Assembly (NCBI GenBank): GCA_002256385.1 | Contig: NKJD01000090.1 | Coordinates: 29,326 to 93,325 of the forward strand | From: Flavobacterium sp. BFFFF2 | GTDB lineage: Bacteria; Bacteroidota; Bacteroidia; Flavobacteriales; Flavobacteriaceae | DNA: 64,000 bases | Direction of reading: 5' to 3' | In this document: in pieces, positions 53,532 to 62,356 of the stretch | Numbering within the stretch: position 1 is the stretch's first letter | Layout of the letters: every line of letters begins with the position of its first letter | Notes under the pieces: model-generated | The model's database searches: none | Told to the model about the DNA's origin: nothing | The model's input: only the letters and a program-made list of their open reading frames with translations | Translations under genes and position numbers: made by a program

Positions 53532-54166
53532 ACAGACGAGAAGCATTAAAGATAGCAACTATTATTGGCGCCGCCGCAGCAATTCCCAAAGAATTGTTGT
53601 CCATGGTTTCAGAAAAGAAACCAATGCATATTATTGGATTTGGAGGTGCAGGATCAAGCTTTGTGAAATATGCACAGGCGCAAGGTTTAAAGGCTAAATA
53701 TACTTGTATCAGTGATCCGGTTGAAGAGGATTTTCCACCTGATGTAAATTTTATCAGATTTCAACCCCCGCCAGAAGTTGTTAGTCTAAATACGGATGAA
53801 CTTCTTTTAAGGTCGGATATGAGCATTCCGTTAGAAGTGCCAGATGCTATTTATGAACTATTTGCACCAGATGACCAATATGTGATTGTTGCAGGTCTTG
53901 GAGGATATACAGGCACCTTTTTTATTGAACATTTTGGGGATTGGTTAACAGTAAACAAAAAGAGCTATACAGCACTTTGCAGTTTACCTTTCACTTTTGA
54001 ACGTGGATCCAAACGCAAGTATATTAAAAGCGTGCATGAAAAATTCAATTCAAATCCAAATTTCCATTTCATTCCTTTGTCCAACTATCGAGCGATAAAT
54101 GGAGATTTACCTATTACCGATTTTTTTGAAGTGATACATAAAGAATTCCTATCATGGATAGTTTAA
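53528..54166 (+). CDS. FtsZ/tubulin-like GTPase with Tat-like signal sequence
   Basis: A 212-residue protein. 'IIGFGGAGSSFVKYAQ' (35-50) matches the FtsZ T1 nucleotide loop, 'VAGLGGYTGTFFIEHFGDWL' (121-140) the tubulin signature GGGTGTG in degenerate form, and 'SLPFTFERGSKRKY' (152-165) the FtsZ 'TKPFxFEG' strand; 'FHFIPLSNYRA' corresponds to FtsZ 'IVIPND'. The protein is shorter than FtsZ (usually over 300) and lacks most of the C-terminal domain. It begins 'MNRREALKIATIIGAAAAIP', an RR-containing hydrophobic stretch like a twin-arginine signal. Such an export signal on a tubulin-like protein would be unusual. It is coupled to both neighbours by short overlaps. Confidence 0.75.
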   Translation: MNRREALKIATIIGAAAAIPKELLSMVSEKKPMHIIGFGGAGSSFVKYAQAQGLKAKYTCISDPVEEDFPPDVNFIRFQPPPEVVSLNTDELLLRSDMSIPLEVPDAIYELFAPDDQYVIVAGLGGYTGTFFIEHFGDWLTVNKKSYTALCSLPFTFERGSKRKYIKSVHEKFNSNPNFHFIPLSNYRAINGDLPITDFFEVIHKEFLSWIV

Positions 54167-54750
54167 TTCATTCAGATTTAATACTACTTGCGGCAAGGCA
54201 AATAGAACTTAGGATTTTGGGAGGTCCAAGTAATGCTGGAAACTTATTTGAAGAGACCTTAAATCTTAAGGAGAATATTCTTGCCAAGTTTAGTCTTCCT
54301 GCTTGCGCTACTTATTTGAATATGTTGGAATTTGAAGATTTTCCAACCGAATTTGAGCTCAGCATCAAAATAAATGAACTCCATGATCTTGCTTCCAAAT
54401 ACTATTTAAAGAAAACAAAAACAGATATTCAATTACTTCAGGATGCACAGGTTTTGGGCTTAGATGCAATGGATGTATTGCCAGAACTCAATATTTCAAC
54501 TCACATTTATACTCGATTTGTTTATGATAAAGTTCTGCTTAAAAACAGGGACAGTTTAAAGAATGTTCTTCGTGAATTGAACTATGTGAATGAACCAGAA
54601 ATATTAGATGCTTTAGGAAGATTGGCATTTTGTGAATGTGAGGAAGCTGCTCTGGCCTCGGCGTTTCTTGATAATTTTAGAATCAAATATATTCAACCCT
54701 TTATTTATTCTCTTTCTACTGTTATTAGTGAGGATGATTATTGGGCTTAA
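54154..54750 (+). CDS. Hypothetical helical protein of the FtsZ-like cluster
   Basis: A 198-residue protein with no recognised family. Largely helical: 'NLKENILAKFSLPACATYLN', 'IKINELHDLASKYYLKKTKT', 'RELNYVNEPEILDALGRLAF'. Cysteines appear only in 'FCECEEA'. The start overlaps the FtsZ-like gene by 13 nt, so the two are tightly coupled, and the protein is a good candidate for a partner of the GTPase. No signal peptide, membrane segment or catalytic motif is visible. Confidence 0.6.
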   Translation: MDSLIHSDLILLAARQIELRILGGPSNAGNLFEETLNLKENILAKFSLPACATYLNMLEFEDFPTEFELSIKINELHDLASKYYLKKTKTDIQLLQDAQVLGLDAMDVLPELNISTHIYTRFVYDKVLLKNRDSLKNVLRELNYVNEPEILDALGRLAFCECEEAALASAFLDNFRIKYIQPFIYSLSTVISEDDYWA

Positions 54751-54771
54751 TTCAATTTTTAAAATAAATAT

Positions 54772-55365
54772 ATGACCAACATAATTACCGAAATAGATTT
54801 AATTGACTTTATATGTGAGTTTATAGAAATGACACCTGAAGAAAGTGAATGGAGCGAGGAGAAGCAAAAATCTAATCCACCCAGGTTAATTCGGCTTAAA
54901 AGAATTAATGCCTTATTAAAAGCGTATATGGGAAATGAAATAGGATTAAGCGAATTTATTAGTGGTGATTTTGTCTCACTAACACCTTTGGATAAATTCA
55001 ATCAATTGAGGGGTCATATTGAGATTTACAACAAAATCAATGGTCATCATTATGATACAAACCATAGATTTTATCATGCCGATGTTTCATTAATTTTCAA
55101 GTCTATTTTTAAGTATAAACAAAAAATGGAATCCATTTTTTCTCACAACTGTGGGTGGCTGATAGCAAGTGGTAATCTTTTAGAGTATTATCTTCATGTT
55201 ATTAGTAAAATAAACAAAAGCATCAAAAATGAAATGGAAGAATTGAACCAAGTGTTCAAGTTAATCATTAATCCAGGCAACTTGACCTTTTCATTAATAG
55301 ACCTAATTGAAAATTATGGATACCCTGAAGATGATCTTTCAGAAATAGATTTTGAATGGCTTTAA
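54772..55365 (+). CDS. Hypothetical helical protein, 197 aa
   Basis: No family is recognised. The 197-residue protein is helical and acidic at the N-terminus ('FIEMTPEESEWSEEKQKSNP'). The middle 'GHHYDTNHRFYHADVSLIFK' with several His/Tyr residues, and 'FSHNCGWLIASGNLLEYYLH', are distinctive and might be conserved. It follows the preceding gene by 21 bp and precedes the deiminase-like gene by 47 bp in the same direction, so it is probably in the same cluster. Function is unknown. Confidence 0.55.
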   Translation: MTNIITEIDLIDFICEFIEMTPEESEWSEEKQKSNPPRLIRLKRINALLKAYMGNEIGLSEFISGDFVSLTPLDKFNQLRGHIEIYNKINGHHYDTNHRFYHADVSLIFKSIFKYKQKMESIFSHNCGWLIASGNLLEYYLHVISKINKSIKNEMEELNQVFKLIINPGNLTFSLIDLIENYGYPEDDLSEIDFEWL

Positions 55366-55412
55366 TCAAATCTGATGGATAAAAGTCAGGTTTAAAGGCT
55401 GACGAATTTATT

Positions 55413-56282
55413 ATGTTTGATATACTATCTTCTTTAAAAAATGTGCAAATGCTACAAGACAACAAAACGAATAAATTATACCTTTCAGCTTTATTAAAAG
55501 GTAGTAAGTATTTAAGCTTCTTCAATCGATTCGAAGAAAAATTAATTGAAAGAAATATTCAATTTGAATTGCTGGAAAATACCAATGATATATGGGCTCG
55601 GGACTATATGCCTGTTCAAATTGAAGAGGATAAATTTGTTCAGTTTGTATATAATCCAAGTTATTTGAAAAAATATCCAGAATTGCTTACCAATGTGGAT
55701 CCAATTTTAAGTGCAATAGGAGTTGAAACGATAAAGTCGAAGCTGCTTGTGGATGGTGGCAATGTGATAAGGTCTAAGGACAAGATTTTTATATGTGATA
55801 GAATTTTTAGCGAAAATGGAGGCTTAGAAAAATCCTATATATTGAGAGAATTGGAGACAGTTTTTGAAACTGATAAAATTATCATTCTCCCAACTGATCC
55901 TGAGGATGAATTTGGACATGCAGATGGAGTAGTAAGAGTAATTGATACTGACACTGTTTTGATCAATCAATATCGGCATGAGGATGCTTCCTATAAGGGA
56001 CAACTCTTGGCAGTTTTAAAGGAGGCAAAACTAAATTGGGAAGAACTCCCTTTTAATCCATACGATAACAAAAATAAACTCGATGCAAAAGGGATCTACT
56101 TGAATTATTTGCAGATGGAAGGGGTATTATTTTTGCCTATTTTTGGTTTGAGAGAGGATGATTTAGCCATAAAAAAAATGGAAGAACTTTTTTCTGCATC
56201 AACCATAGTACCTATTATGAGCAATGAAATAGCCAAACAAGGTGGGGTTCTGAATTGTATAAGTTGGAATATTAAAGTTTAG
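55413..56282 (+). CDS. Agmatine deiminase / peptidyl-arginine deiminase (PAD_porph) family protein
   Basis: A 289-residue enzyme of the GME fold. Motifs: 'TNDIWARDYMPV' (N58-D59-x-W-x-R63-D64), 'LLVDGGNVIR' (D114-G-G-N), 'EFGHADGVVRVI' (E166-F-G-H169-x-D171) and catalytic Cys282 in 'GGVLNCISWN', seven residues before the end. These residues are complete, so activity is expected. The family hydrolyses guanidino groups of agmatine or arginine side chains. It is shorter than typical agmatine deiminase (~350-370). It follows the FtsZ-like genes; whether it works with them, for example by modifying Arg residues, is unknown. Confidence 0.85.
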   Translation: MFDILSSLKNVQMLQDNKTNKLYLSALLKGSKYLSFFNRFEEKLIERNIQFELLENTNDIWARDYMPVQIEEDKFVQFVYNPSYLKKYPELLTNVDPILSAIGVETIKSKLLVDGGNVIRSKDKIFICDRIFSENGGLEKSYILRELETVFETDKIIILPTDPEDEFGHADGVVRVIDTDTVLINQYRHEDASYKGQLLAVLKEAKLNWEELPFNPYDNKNKLDAKGIYLNYLQMEGVLFLPIFGLREDDLAIKKMEELFSASTIVPIMSNEIAKQGGVLNCISWNIKV

Positions 56283-56355
56283 AAAACGCCCATTATTAAA
56301 CAGAATTGAATATTATTTAAGACATTAGTTAAATTAACAATAAAACCTTTTACAT

Positions 56356-56601
56356 ATGAGCAATATTTCAATAATTAAATGTTTAGATGATTATATCACT
56401 AAAAATGGATTTAAAGAAATTAATCCAGTTCAAGCAAATGAAATACTAGCTAAAGCTGGACTATTAAAAGATAGACCAGATAGGCCGGGTGCCCCTTTAC
56501 GTGCTTTACTTAGAAAAGGAATGATTCCACATGCTTTTCAATCTGGAGGCAAAGGTACAGGATGGACAATTCCACATTCATCAAAAGGAAAGAGATCATG
56601 A
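56356..56601 (+). CDS. Small protein, possibly HTH, of nuclease cluster
   Basis: An 81-residue protein with helical N-terminus ('IIKCLDDYITKNGFKEINP', 'VQANEILAKAGLL') then an Arg/Pro/Gly-rich region 'KDRPDRPGAPLRALLRKGMI'. The helices could form a DNA-binding winged helix. No family is firmly recognised. The stop overlaps the GIY-YIG nuclease start by 4 nt (ATGA), so this is the first gene of a three-gene operon with two nucleases and may be its specificity or antitoxin subunit. Confidence 0.58.
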   Translation: MSNISIIKCLDDYITKNGFKEINPVQANEILAKAGLLKDRPDRPGAPLRALLRKGMIPHAFQSGGKGTGWTIPHSSKGKRS

Positions 56602-57095
56602 GGTTTGAAAATCACCAAGAACTGAAAGAAGCTGGTTTTACTGGCTTTAAAAGAATTAGTGAATTGTTTGAGAACTCTTCATCAATTCCTAAAGTGAAAG
56701 GAGTTTATATGGTGATGAATCCAAGTGATAAACCACCAAAGTTTTTAGATATAGGAACAGGTGGACATTTCAAAGGGCAAAATCCCAATGTTTCCTTGTC
56801 TGATCTTAAGTCAAATTGGGTCAAGGATTCATATGTTGTGTATATTGGTAAAGCTGGAAAAGAAGGTAGCAGTGCAACCTTACAATCTAGGTTAAGACAA
56901 TACCTAGGCTTTGGAAAGGGTGGTAATGTAGGTCATTGGGGTGGAAGACTTATTTGGCAATTAGCCCATTCCCATGAATTGGAAATTTGTTGGCTTCCAA
57001 TGCCAAATGGAGATCCAAGAGAATATGAAGCAGAATTGATTAGAGCCTTTGTTTCTAAATATGGTGCCAGACCCTTTGCAAACCTAGCCAACTAA
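56598..57095 (+). CDS. GIY-YIG-like endonuclease
   Basis: A 165-residue protein with a GIY-YIG-type nuclease core: 'VKGVYMVMNP' (GIY strand, ~33-42), 'YVVYIGKAGKEG' (YIG strand, ~79-90), conserved Arg in 'LQSRLRQYLGF' (~96), Glu in 'REYEAELIRAF' (~145) and Asn in 'RPFANLAN'. It would cut DNA by a single metal ion. A sequence between the first two strands ('FLDIGTGGHFKGQNPNV') is longer than usual. The ATG at 56598 overlaps the preceding gene and the stop overlaps the Mrr-type gene by one base. It has no fused DNA-binding domain, so the small protein before it could supply specificity. Confidence 0.78.
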   Translation: MRFENHQELKEAGFTGFKRISELFENSSSIPKVKGVYMVMNPSDKPPKFLDIGTGGHFKGQNPNVSLSDLKSNWVKDSYVVYIGKAGKEGSSATLQSRLRQYLGFGKGGNVGHWGGRLIWQLAHSHELEICWLPMPNGDPREYEAELIRAFVSKYGARPFANLAN

Positions 57096-57772
57096 TGAAT
57101 CCGAGAGAATATGAAGTGAATGTGGCCGAGTTTTACAAAAGCCAAGGTTACGAAACAGAATTGACTCCATTAAGTGGCGATTATGGAGTAGATGTTTTTG
57201 CCAAAAAAGGCAAGGAGAAAATTGCCATTCAAGCAAAAATGTATGGAAGCAGTACTAGGAAAATAAACCGGCAAACTATTATGGAGCTTCACGGTGCCAA
57301 AGATTTTTTTGATTGCACTAGAGCCATTCTTGTTACGGATGGAACTCTTTTACCTGATGCAATAACGGTTGCCGAAAAATTGAAAATTGAGATTGTTTAT
57401 TTTGATGGAATAAGTGCCAACAATCCATTGATGTTTTATAGCTACGAATTGACCTTTGAAAAAATATGGGAAGATTATATTATTCCCCTGCAGGGTAAGG
57501 TTTTGACAAGAAGTAATGGTGATACAAATCAAATCAAAAAGGCAGATTGGAGTGGAATTGAAAGATTAACTTCCAATGGTAAACCAGGCAAAATAAAAAT
57601 TGAAATATTTAAGCAAACCGTGAATAAATTATTAAAAGATGGCTTTATAACAAGAGATGAAATTAACCAGAATTATACTGGAAGAGCATCCTCCGGGGTG
57701 ATGTTAATTTTATCACAAGTTCCATTTTTTAAGATAAGCGAAAATCCCTTGGGCCTTAAAAATACCAAATGA
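57095..57772 (+). CDS. Mrr-type (PD-(D/E)XK) restriction endonuclease
   Basis: A 225-residue protein. The first ~120 residues are an Mrr-catalytic-type fold: 'FYKSQGYETELTPLSGDYGV' then D33 in 'GVDVFAKK', Q46-x-K48 in 'IAIQAKMYG', and 'HGAKDFFDCTRAILVTDGT' (alpha-beta core). The Q-x-K form of the motif is normal for Mrr-type enzymes that target modified DNA. The C-terminal ~80 residues are a helical extension. The ATG overlaps the GIY-YIG stop by one base (TAATG). Together the three genes form a compact double-nuclease cluster, likely for restriction of invading DNA. Confidence 0.8.
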   Translation: MNPREYEVNVAEFYKSQGYETELTPLSGDYGVDVFAKKGKEKIAIQAKMYGSSTRKINRQTIMELHGAKDFFDCTRAILVTDGTLLPDAITVAEKLKIEIVYFDGISANNPLMFYSYELTFEKIWEDYIIPLQGKVLTRSNGDTNQIKKADWSGIERLTSNGKPGKIKIEIFKQTVNKLLKDGFITRDEINQNYTGRASSGVMLILSQVPFFKISENPLGLKNTK

Positions 57773-57808
57773 AAACGGGTATATAAATTCGAATCGTTAG
57801 CAACAATT

Positions 57809-60800
57809 ATGAAAAAAACTTCAACAGGATTTCGTTTTTCAGCATCAGATTTATCTGGACATGCGCACTGTAAAGAACTTACTTCGCTCAATAAATTGTT
57901 TGCTGAAGGTAAACTCAAAAAACCTATTATGCATGACCGTACACTTGTGCTTTTACAAGAGAAGGGAGTAGAATTTGAGCATACGTTTTTGCAAAAGCTA
58001 AAGGATGAGGGTAAAAGTGTAATTGAAATTACTAGGAATGATCCCGACGCATTAATAAATACTATTAATGCAATGAAGGCAGGCGTGGATGTAATTTATC
58101 AAGGTTATTTAGAAAAAGATAGATGGATGGGATGGTCCGATTTTTTGCTACGCTGCGAAAATCCCTCGTGTTTTGGGAATTGGTCCTACGAAATATTAGA
58201 TACAAAGTTGGCAAATGAAACAAGAGTTGGAACCATCTTGCAAATTGGTTTGTATTCCTGGATGCTGCAAAGTATTCAAGAATCTTTGCCGGAATTTATG
58301 TATGTGGAAAATACCGAAGGTAGAATTGGATATAGGGTGGATCATTATGTTGCTTATGTGCGAATGCTTAAGTTCCGTTTTGAAGATGCTATTACAAATA
58401 ATATTGAAACCTATCCAGATCCTGTTGCTCATTGTGATATTTGTAACTGGTGGGAACATTGCAATGCCCGTCGGCGTAAAGATGATCATTTGAGTTTTGT
58501 TGCCGGAATGGGTGTTTCACAAATTAATGAGGTTAAGGAACATTCTGTAAATACCTTATCAGAAATGGCAGAACTTCCTCTGCCTTTGCCCTTCAAACCC
58601 AAAAGGGGATCTATTGGTACATTTGAGAAATTAAGGGAACAGGCTCGACTTCAATTGCAAGCCAGAGTGGAGAATAGACCTGTATTTGAATTGTTACCTC
58701 GATTGCGTCTATTTGGGTTTGATAGATTGCCTGAACCAAGTTCTTACGATATCTATCTTGACTTTGAAGGTGACCCTATGATAGAGCCTCACGGCCGCGA
58801 ATACATTACTGGATGGGTAAGGAAAAAGCCCAATTTGAAGAAATCTAAGATTAAAGACATTTTAGTCGATTACGAATATAAAATACTTTGGGCCGAAACA
58901 GAGGACCAGGAAAAGTTGGCTTTTGAGAGTTTTATTGATGAAATAATTCTTTTGCTAAACGCAAATCCCGAAATGCATATTTATCATTTTGGAGCGTATG
59001 AACCATCAGCAATCAAAAGATTAATGAGCAAATATGCTACGAGGGAAGAGGATGTTGACAGAATGCTGCGAGGGGGTGTTTTTGTTGATTTGCATCGGGT
59101 GGTTAAGGAGTCTTTGCGCGCAGGTATTGAAAGGTATTCATTGAAAGACCTTGAAGTATTTCATAAGTTTTTGCGTGAAATTAACCTGCGTGAGTTGGGA
59201 GCTATAAAAGCGGATTATGAGTTTTTGTTGGAGACTGGTAGGATAGATGAAATTACATCAGAAATGCGAGATACGGTACAGAAATACAATGAGGATGATT
59301 GTCGGTCAACACTTTCATTGCATATTTGGCTTGAGAGTCTGCGAGCTGAATTGATAAAAGAAAGTGAAGTAATTCCGCGGTTTCAGTCTGGAAACGGCGA
59401 GCCCAATGAACGAATTACTGAATTCATGCTACGTATTCAGCCTATATTTGAAGCATTGATCCTTGGTGTGCCTTTGAATCAACTAGAAAGAAATCCAGAA
59501 CAGCAAGCGCACTACATTTTGGCAAATATGCTCTATTGGTATAAACGGGAAGAAAAGTCTTTTTGGTGGGAGGTTTATAGATTGAAGGAATTACCAGCCG
59601 AAGAACTACTTGAGGAAGGTTTGGCTTTGTCTTTTCTAACTTATACCGGAAATTCCTTCTCTATTGCACGTAGCACAGTATTTGAATATTCATTTCCCCC
59701 TCAGGAATGTGAATTTAAAGTAGGAGCAAAACTTAACACAAGAGATGGCGTTAGGGCCGGAGATATTTATTTGCTCGACATGGATAATGGTATTCTTCAG
59801 ATTAAGAAAGGACCAAGCATAACGAAAGATCATCCGTCCGAGGTGTTTTCTTTTGAATACTTTGACCCTAAAGAAAAAATTGAGCGTATTATCAGTATGG
59901 CAGAATGGGTATTGAAAAATGGAGTCGATAATCCTGATCCATATTTGCGAGCCGGACGAGATTTACTTTTAAGAAAGGAGCCACGATATTCTGCTTCCAT
60001 TAATCATAAAGGTGGCATTTTGAAGACCATTGAAAAAACACTTAAACTGGATAATAGCATTTTGCCGATCCAAGGGCCTCCAGGTGCGGGTAAGAGCTAT
60101 ACCGCAAGTAAGTTGATTATTGAATTGGTGAAGAATAAGAAGCGGGTAGGAATAACAGCTTTAAGCCATAAGGTCATTCATAATCTGTTAGAAAAAATTA
60201 ATCAAGAAGCAAGGTTGGCAAAACAAACAATTCGCATTGCACAAAAACCTGAACAAGGCTTTTCGGGTAATGCGGCATGGGAAATTGTTAGTGACAGTAA
60301 GACTTTAATAGCCAATATAAATAATTTCGATGTAATCGCAGGAACCAGTTTTATGTGGGCAGGCGCTGGTTTTACATCTTCTGTGGATTACCTTTTTGTG
60401 GATGAGGCAGGTCAATTATCCTTAATAGATACGCTTGCCATTTCGCATGCAACCTCAAACCTTGTGCTTTTGGGTGATCCGCAGCAACTTAAACAACCAC
60501 AGCAAGGAATTCATCCTGAAGGAACAGAGGTGTCGGCACTTGAACATATATTAAATGACTCCAACACTATTTCAGAGGAGAAAGGTGTCTTTTTGGGAGA
60601 GTCATGGCGGATGCATCCTTCTATTTGTGATTTTGATTCGATTCTATTTTATGATGGAAAGTTAAAGTCGAGGCCAGGTTTGGAATTGCAACAAATAAAA
60701 GGAAAAACATCCTTTGCAGGTTCAGGACTGTTTTTTGATTCAGTTTTACATAAAGGCAATAGCAATAAATCTATGGAGGAGGTTGATAGGATAGAGGAAA

Positions 60801-61225
60801 TAGTTAATGAGCTTTGTAATGGCAAGGTAAAATGGGTTGATAAAGATTCTAGGGAGCAGGTATTGAAGTCAAATCATATCAAAATCATTTCACCATTCAA
60901 CGCACAGGTGAATGCCCTTAAGGAGCGAATGCCGGAAATGTCAATAGGAACAGTAGATAAATTTCAGGGACAAGAAGCTCCGGTCATAATCTTCTCCATG
61001 GCCAGCAGTAGTGCAAAAGAGGCACCACGTGGAATGGAGTTCCTATTTAGTCCAAACCGTTTTAATGTTGCAGTGTCGCGTGCAAGGGCAGTCTTCATTA
61101 TGGTAGGTAATCCAGAAATACTAGAACCAGATTGTAACTCACCTCACCAAGTGAAACTGGCAAATGCTTTTTGCATGTTTGCTGAAAGGGCGAAGATTAA
61201 CAAATTACAAAAGCAAGGCTTTTAA
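57809..61225 (+). CDS. TM0106-type nuclease fused to SF1 helicase
   Basis: A 1138-residue fusion. The N-terminal part (to ~250) is a RecB-like nuclease: 'GWSDFLLRCENPSCFGNWSY' then 'EILDTKLA' (D..D-x-K form) and a Cys-rich end 'CDICNWWEHC'. An RNase H-like domain follows ('IYLDFEGDPMIEPHGREYIT', ~316; 'YNEDDCRSTL'). The helicase has Walker A 'IQGPPGAGKSYTASKL' (~752), 'FVDEAGQLSLIDTLA', 'VLLGDPQQLKQPQQG', 'ESWRMHPSI', 'GTVDKFQGQEAPVIIFSMAS' and 'FNVAVSRARAVFIMVGNP'. The family processes nucleic-acid ends and is sometimes found in defence islands. It is the last plus-strand gene before the integrase region. Confidence 0.88.
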   Translation: MKKTSTGFRFSASDLSGHAHCKELTSLNKLFAEGKLKKPIMHDRTLVLLQEKGVEFEHTFLQKLKDEGKSVIEITRNDPDALINTINAMKAGVDVIYQGYLEKDRWMGWSDFLLRCENPSCFGNWSYEILDTKLANETRVGTILQIGLYSWMLQSIQESLPEFMYVENTEGRIGYRVDHYVAYVRMLKFRFEDAITNNIETYPDPVAHCDICNWWEHCNARRRKDDHLSFVAGMGVSQINEVKEHSVNTLSEMAELPLPLPFKPKRGSIGTFEKLREQARLQLQARVENRPVFELLPRLRLFGFDRLPEPSSYDIYLDFEGDPMIEPHGREYITGWVRKKPNLKKSKIKDILVDYEYKILWAETEDQEKLAFESFIDEIILLLNANPEMHIYHFGAYEPSAIKRLMSKYATREEDVDRMLRGGVFVDLHRVVKESLRAGIERYSLKDLEVFHKFLREINLRELGAIKADYEFLLETGRIDEITSEMRDTVQKYNEDDCRSTLSLHIWLESLRAELIKESEVIPRFQSGNGEPNERITEFMLRIQPIFEALILGVPLNQLERNPEQQAHYILANMLYWYKREEKSFWWEVYRLKELPAEELLEEGLALSFLTYTGNSFSIARSTVFEYSFPPQECEFKVGAKLNTRDGVRAGDIYLLDMDNGILQIKKGPSITKDHPSEVFSFEYFDPKEKIERIISMAEWVLKNGVDNPDPYLRAGRDLLLRKEPRYSASINHKGGILKTIEKTLKLDNSILPIQGPPGAGKSYTASKLIIELVKNKKRVGITALSHKVIHNLLEKINQEARLAKQTIRIAQKPEQGFSGNAAWEIVSDSKTLIANINNFDVIAGTSFMWAGAGFTSSVDYLFVDEAGQLSLIDTLAISHATSNLVLLGDPQQLKQPQQGIHPEGTEVSALEHILNDSNTISEEKGVFLGESWRMHPSICDFDSILFYDGKLKSRPGLELQQIKGKTSFAGSGLFFDSVLHKGNSNKSMEEVDRIEEIVNELCNGKVKWVDKDSREQVLKSNHIKIISPFNAQVNALKERMPEMSIGTVDKFQGQEAPVIIFSMASSSAKEAPRGMEFLFSPNRFNVAVSRARAVFIMVGNPEILEPDCNSPHQVKLANAFCMFAERAKINKLQKQGF

Positions 61226-61253
61226 TTTTCGAAAAGTAATTCAAAAGAAACTT

Positions 61254-61574
61254 TTACCTGACCTCAACACTATCAGAAAGGCTAAAGCGTGTGTTTTTAT
61301 GATTATCAATAATTAATGAAATCACGCAAACGTTTTCAATATCCTCCTTTTTATTTTCATTTTTGCAAGAATGGCAAACTATTCCTGTCGGGCGATTGGC
61401 CATATTGTTGAAATCTACAACATCTTCAATAGGATACCAAGAGTTGTTTTGGTTTTGGTGACAAGCGTCCTCAATTTTATCAAATAATTTAACCTCTTTT
61501 AATATTGGGTTACCAACAACTCTGATATTGTTTGTGCAACAATCTGGTTTTAAATTATTAATAATTCTTTGCAT
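61254..61574 (-). CDS. Hypothetical Cys-containing protein, 106 aa
   Basis: A 106-residue protein with 'CCTNNIRVVG', 'GIVCHSCKNEN' and 'ENVCVISLI'; the C-x-x-C suggests a zinc-binding site. No family is recognised. It converges with the TM0106-helicase gene (28 bp between stops). A 156-bp gap separates it from the next minus-strand gene. Function is unknown. It probably belongs to the island's conserved end near the integrase. Confidence 0.5.
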   Translation of the reverse strand: MQRIINNLKPDCCTNNIRVVGNPILKEVKLFDKIEDACHQNQNNSWYPIEDVVDFNNMANRPTGIVCHSCKNENKKEDIENVCVISLIIDNHKNTRFSLSDSVEVR

Positions 61575-61730
61575 ATGGTTTTTGATTAAATTTTGAGTTT
61601 TTTGTATTTTAGATTAACTAATTTAGTTTTGTATTAATCCTAAACGGCAATTTATTAGGGCAAAATCCATTTTTTTGAAAAAGAAGGATATCTTAGGCTC
61701 AAATTTATAATATAAGTTTGAAATTCAGCA

Positions 61731-61994
61731 TTACATGGCCTTTATTATAAATTCTTCCAATATTTCTTCCCCATCTCTAATAGTAACAGAATTAAAATCC
61801 AACTCTTCCAATGGGCATTTTTCACCAGCGACAATCTGTTGCCGATAAATTTCATCGGGATTTCCGCCAACCATTGCAAACACATCTAGCTTGCCTTTTT
61901 TGCCGGTGAAATGAAAGGCATATTTGTAATAATAGCTGAATTTCATTTTCACTTTTCCGTATTTTTCAAATAATTGTTCTTCAGTTAGTTCCAT
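61731..61994 (-). CDS. Hypothetical protein, 87 aa
   Basis: An 87-residue acidic protein with a beta-rich centre ('VKMKFSYYYKYAFHFTGKKG', 'LDVFAMVGGNPDEIYRQQIV') and an acidic C-terminal helix. No family is recognised. It lies 11 bp downstream of the DUF4248-like gene, so the two form a small operon next to the integrase. Its role may concern island maintenance, but no motif proves this. Confidence 0.52.
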   Translation of the reverse strand: MELTEEQLFEKYGKVKMKFSYYYKYAFHFTGKKGKLDVFAMVGGNPDEIYRQQIVAGEKCPLEELDFNSVTIRDGEEILEEFIIKAM

Positions 61995-62005
61995 TTTGTC
62001 TCGTA

Positions 62006-62227
62006 TTATGGTTCCCCCAACCCCTCAATTAATACCTTTACTATGGCTGGTGTTAAATTTTTTTTACCTGGAATAAAGCCAACTTTTTTTAGATTTTTTT
62101 GAAGGCTTTTATTGGCAACAATCCATCTTCTCAATTGCCAGGCAGCACTTTTCTTTGAAATTTTAGGGAAATATAACTGTGCCAACTCTCCATAGCTAAT
62201 CGACTTATATTTTAGCGATTCTTCCAT
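62006..62227 (-). CDS. DUF4248-like small protein
   Basis: A 73-residue protein with the DUF4248 pattern: 'ISYGELAQLYFPKISKKSAA', then 'QLRRWIVANKSLQKNL' and ending 'LIEGLGEP'. The repeated aromatic-helix start and the terminal LGEP fit the family, which is common in Bacteroidota mobile elements and probably DNA-binding (HTH-like). Neighbours are the integrase (upstream, minus strand, with a terminator between) and the 87-residue gene 11 bp downstream. A role as recombination or replication accessory is inferred. Confidence 0.75.
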   Translation of the reverse strand: MEESLKYKSISYGELAQLYFPKISKKSAAWQLRRWIVANKSLQKNLKKVGFIPGKKNLTPAIVKVLIEGLGEP

Positions 62228-62307
62228 GGGTTAAATTTAATTTTATCAATTATCCTTTCATTGCATGGAATAGTGTTTCTTAGCACATTTCCATGCATTA
62301 TTTAAGC

Positions 62308-62331
62308 AAAAAGCCCCGCATAAGTGCGAGG
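62308..62331 (-). terminator. Intrinsic terminator after integrase gene
   Basis: On the minus strand CCTCGCA and TGCGGGG (one T-G pair) form a 7-bp stem with a 4-base loop, followed by CTTTTTGC. It stands 26 bases behind the integrase stop and separates it from the DUF4248-like gene. Confidence 0.75.
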
Positions 62332-62356
62332 TCTTGCATTTCAATTCTTAAGAAAA

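Noticed and set aside
54772..55365. RteC-like regulator for the 197-aa protein
   Set aside because: Length and helical content are loosely similar, but characteristic RteC sequence features were not found.
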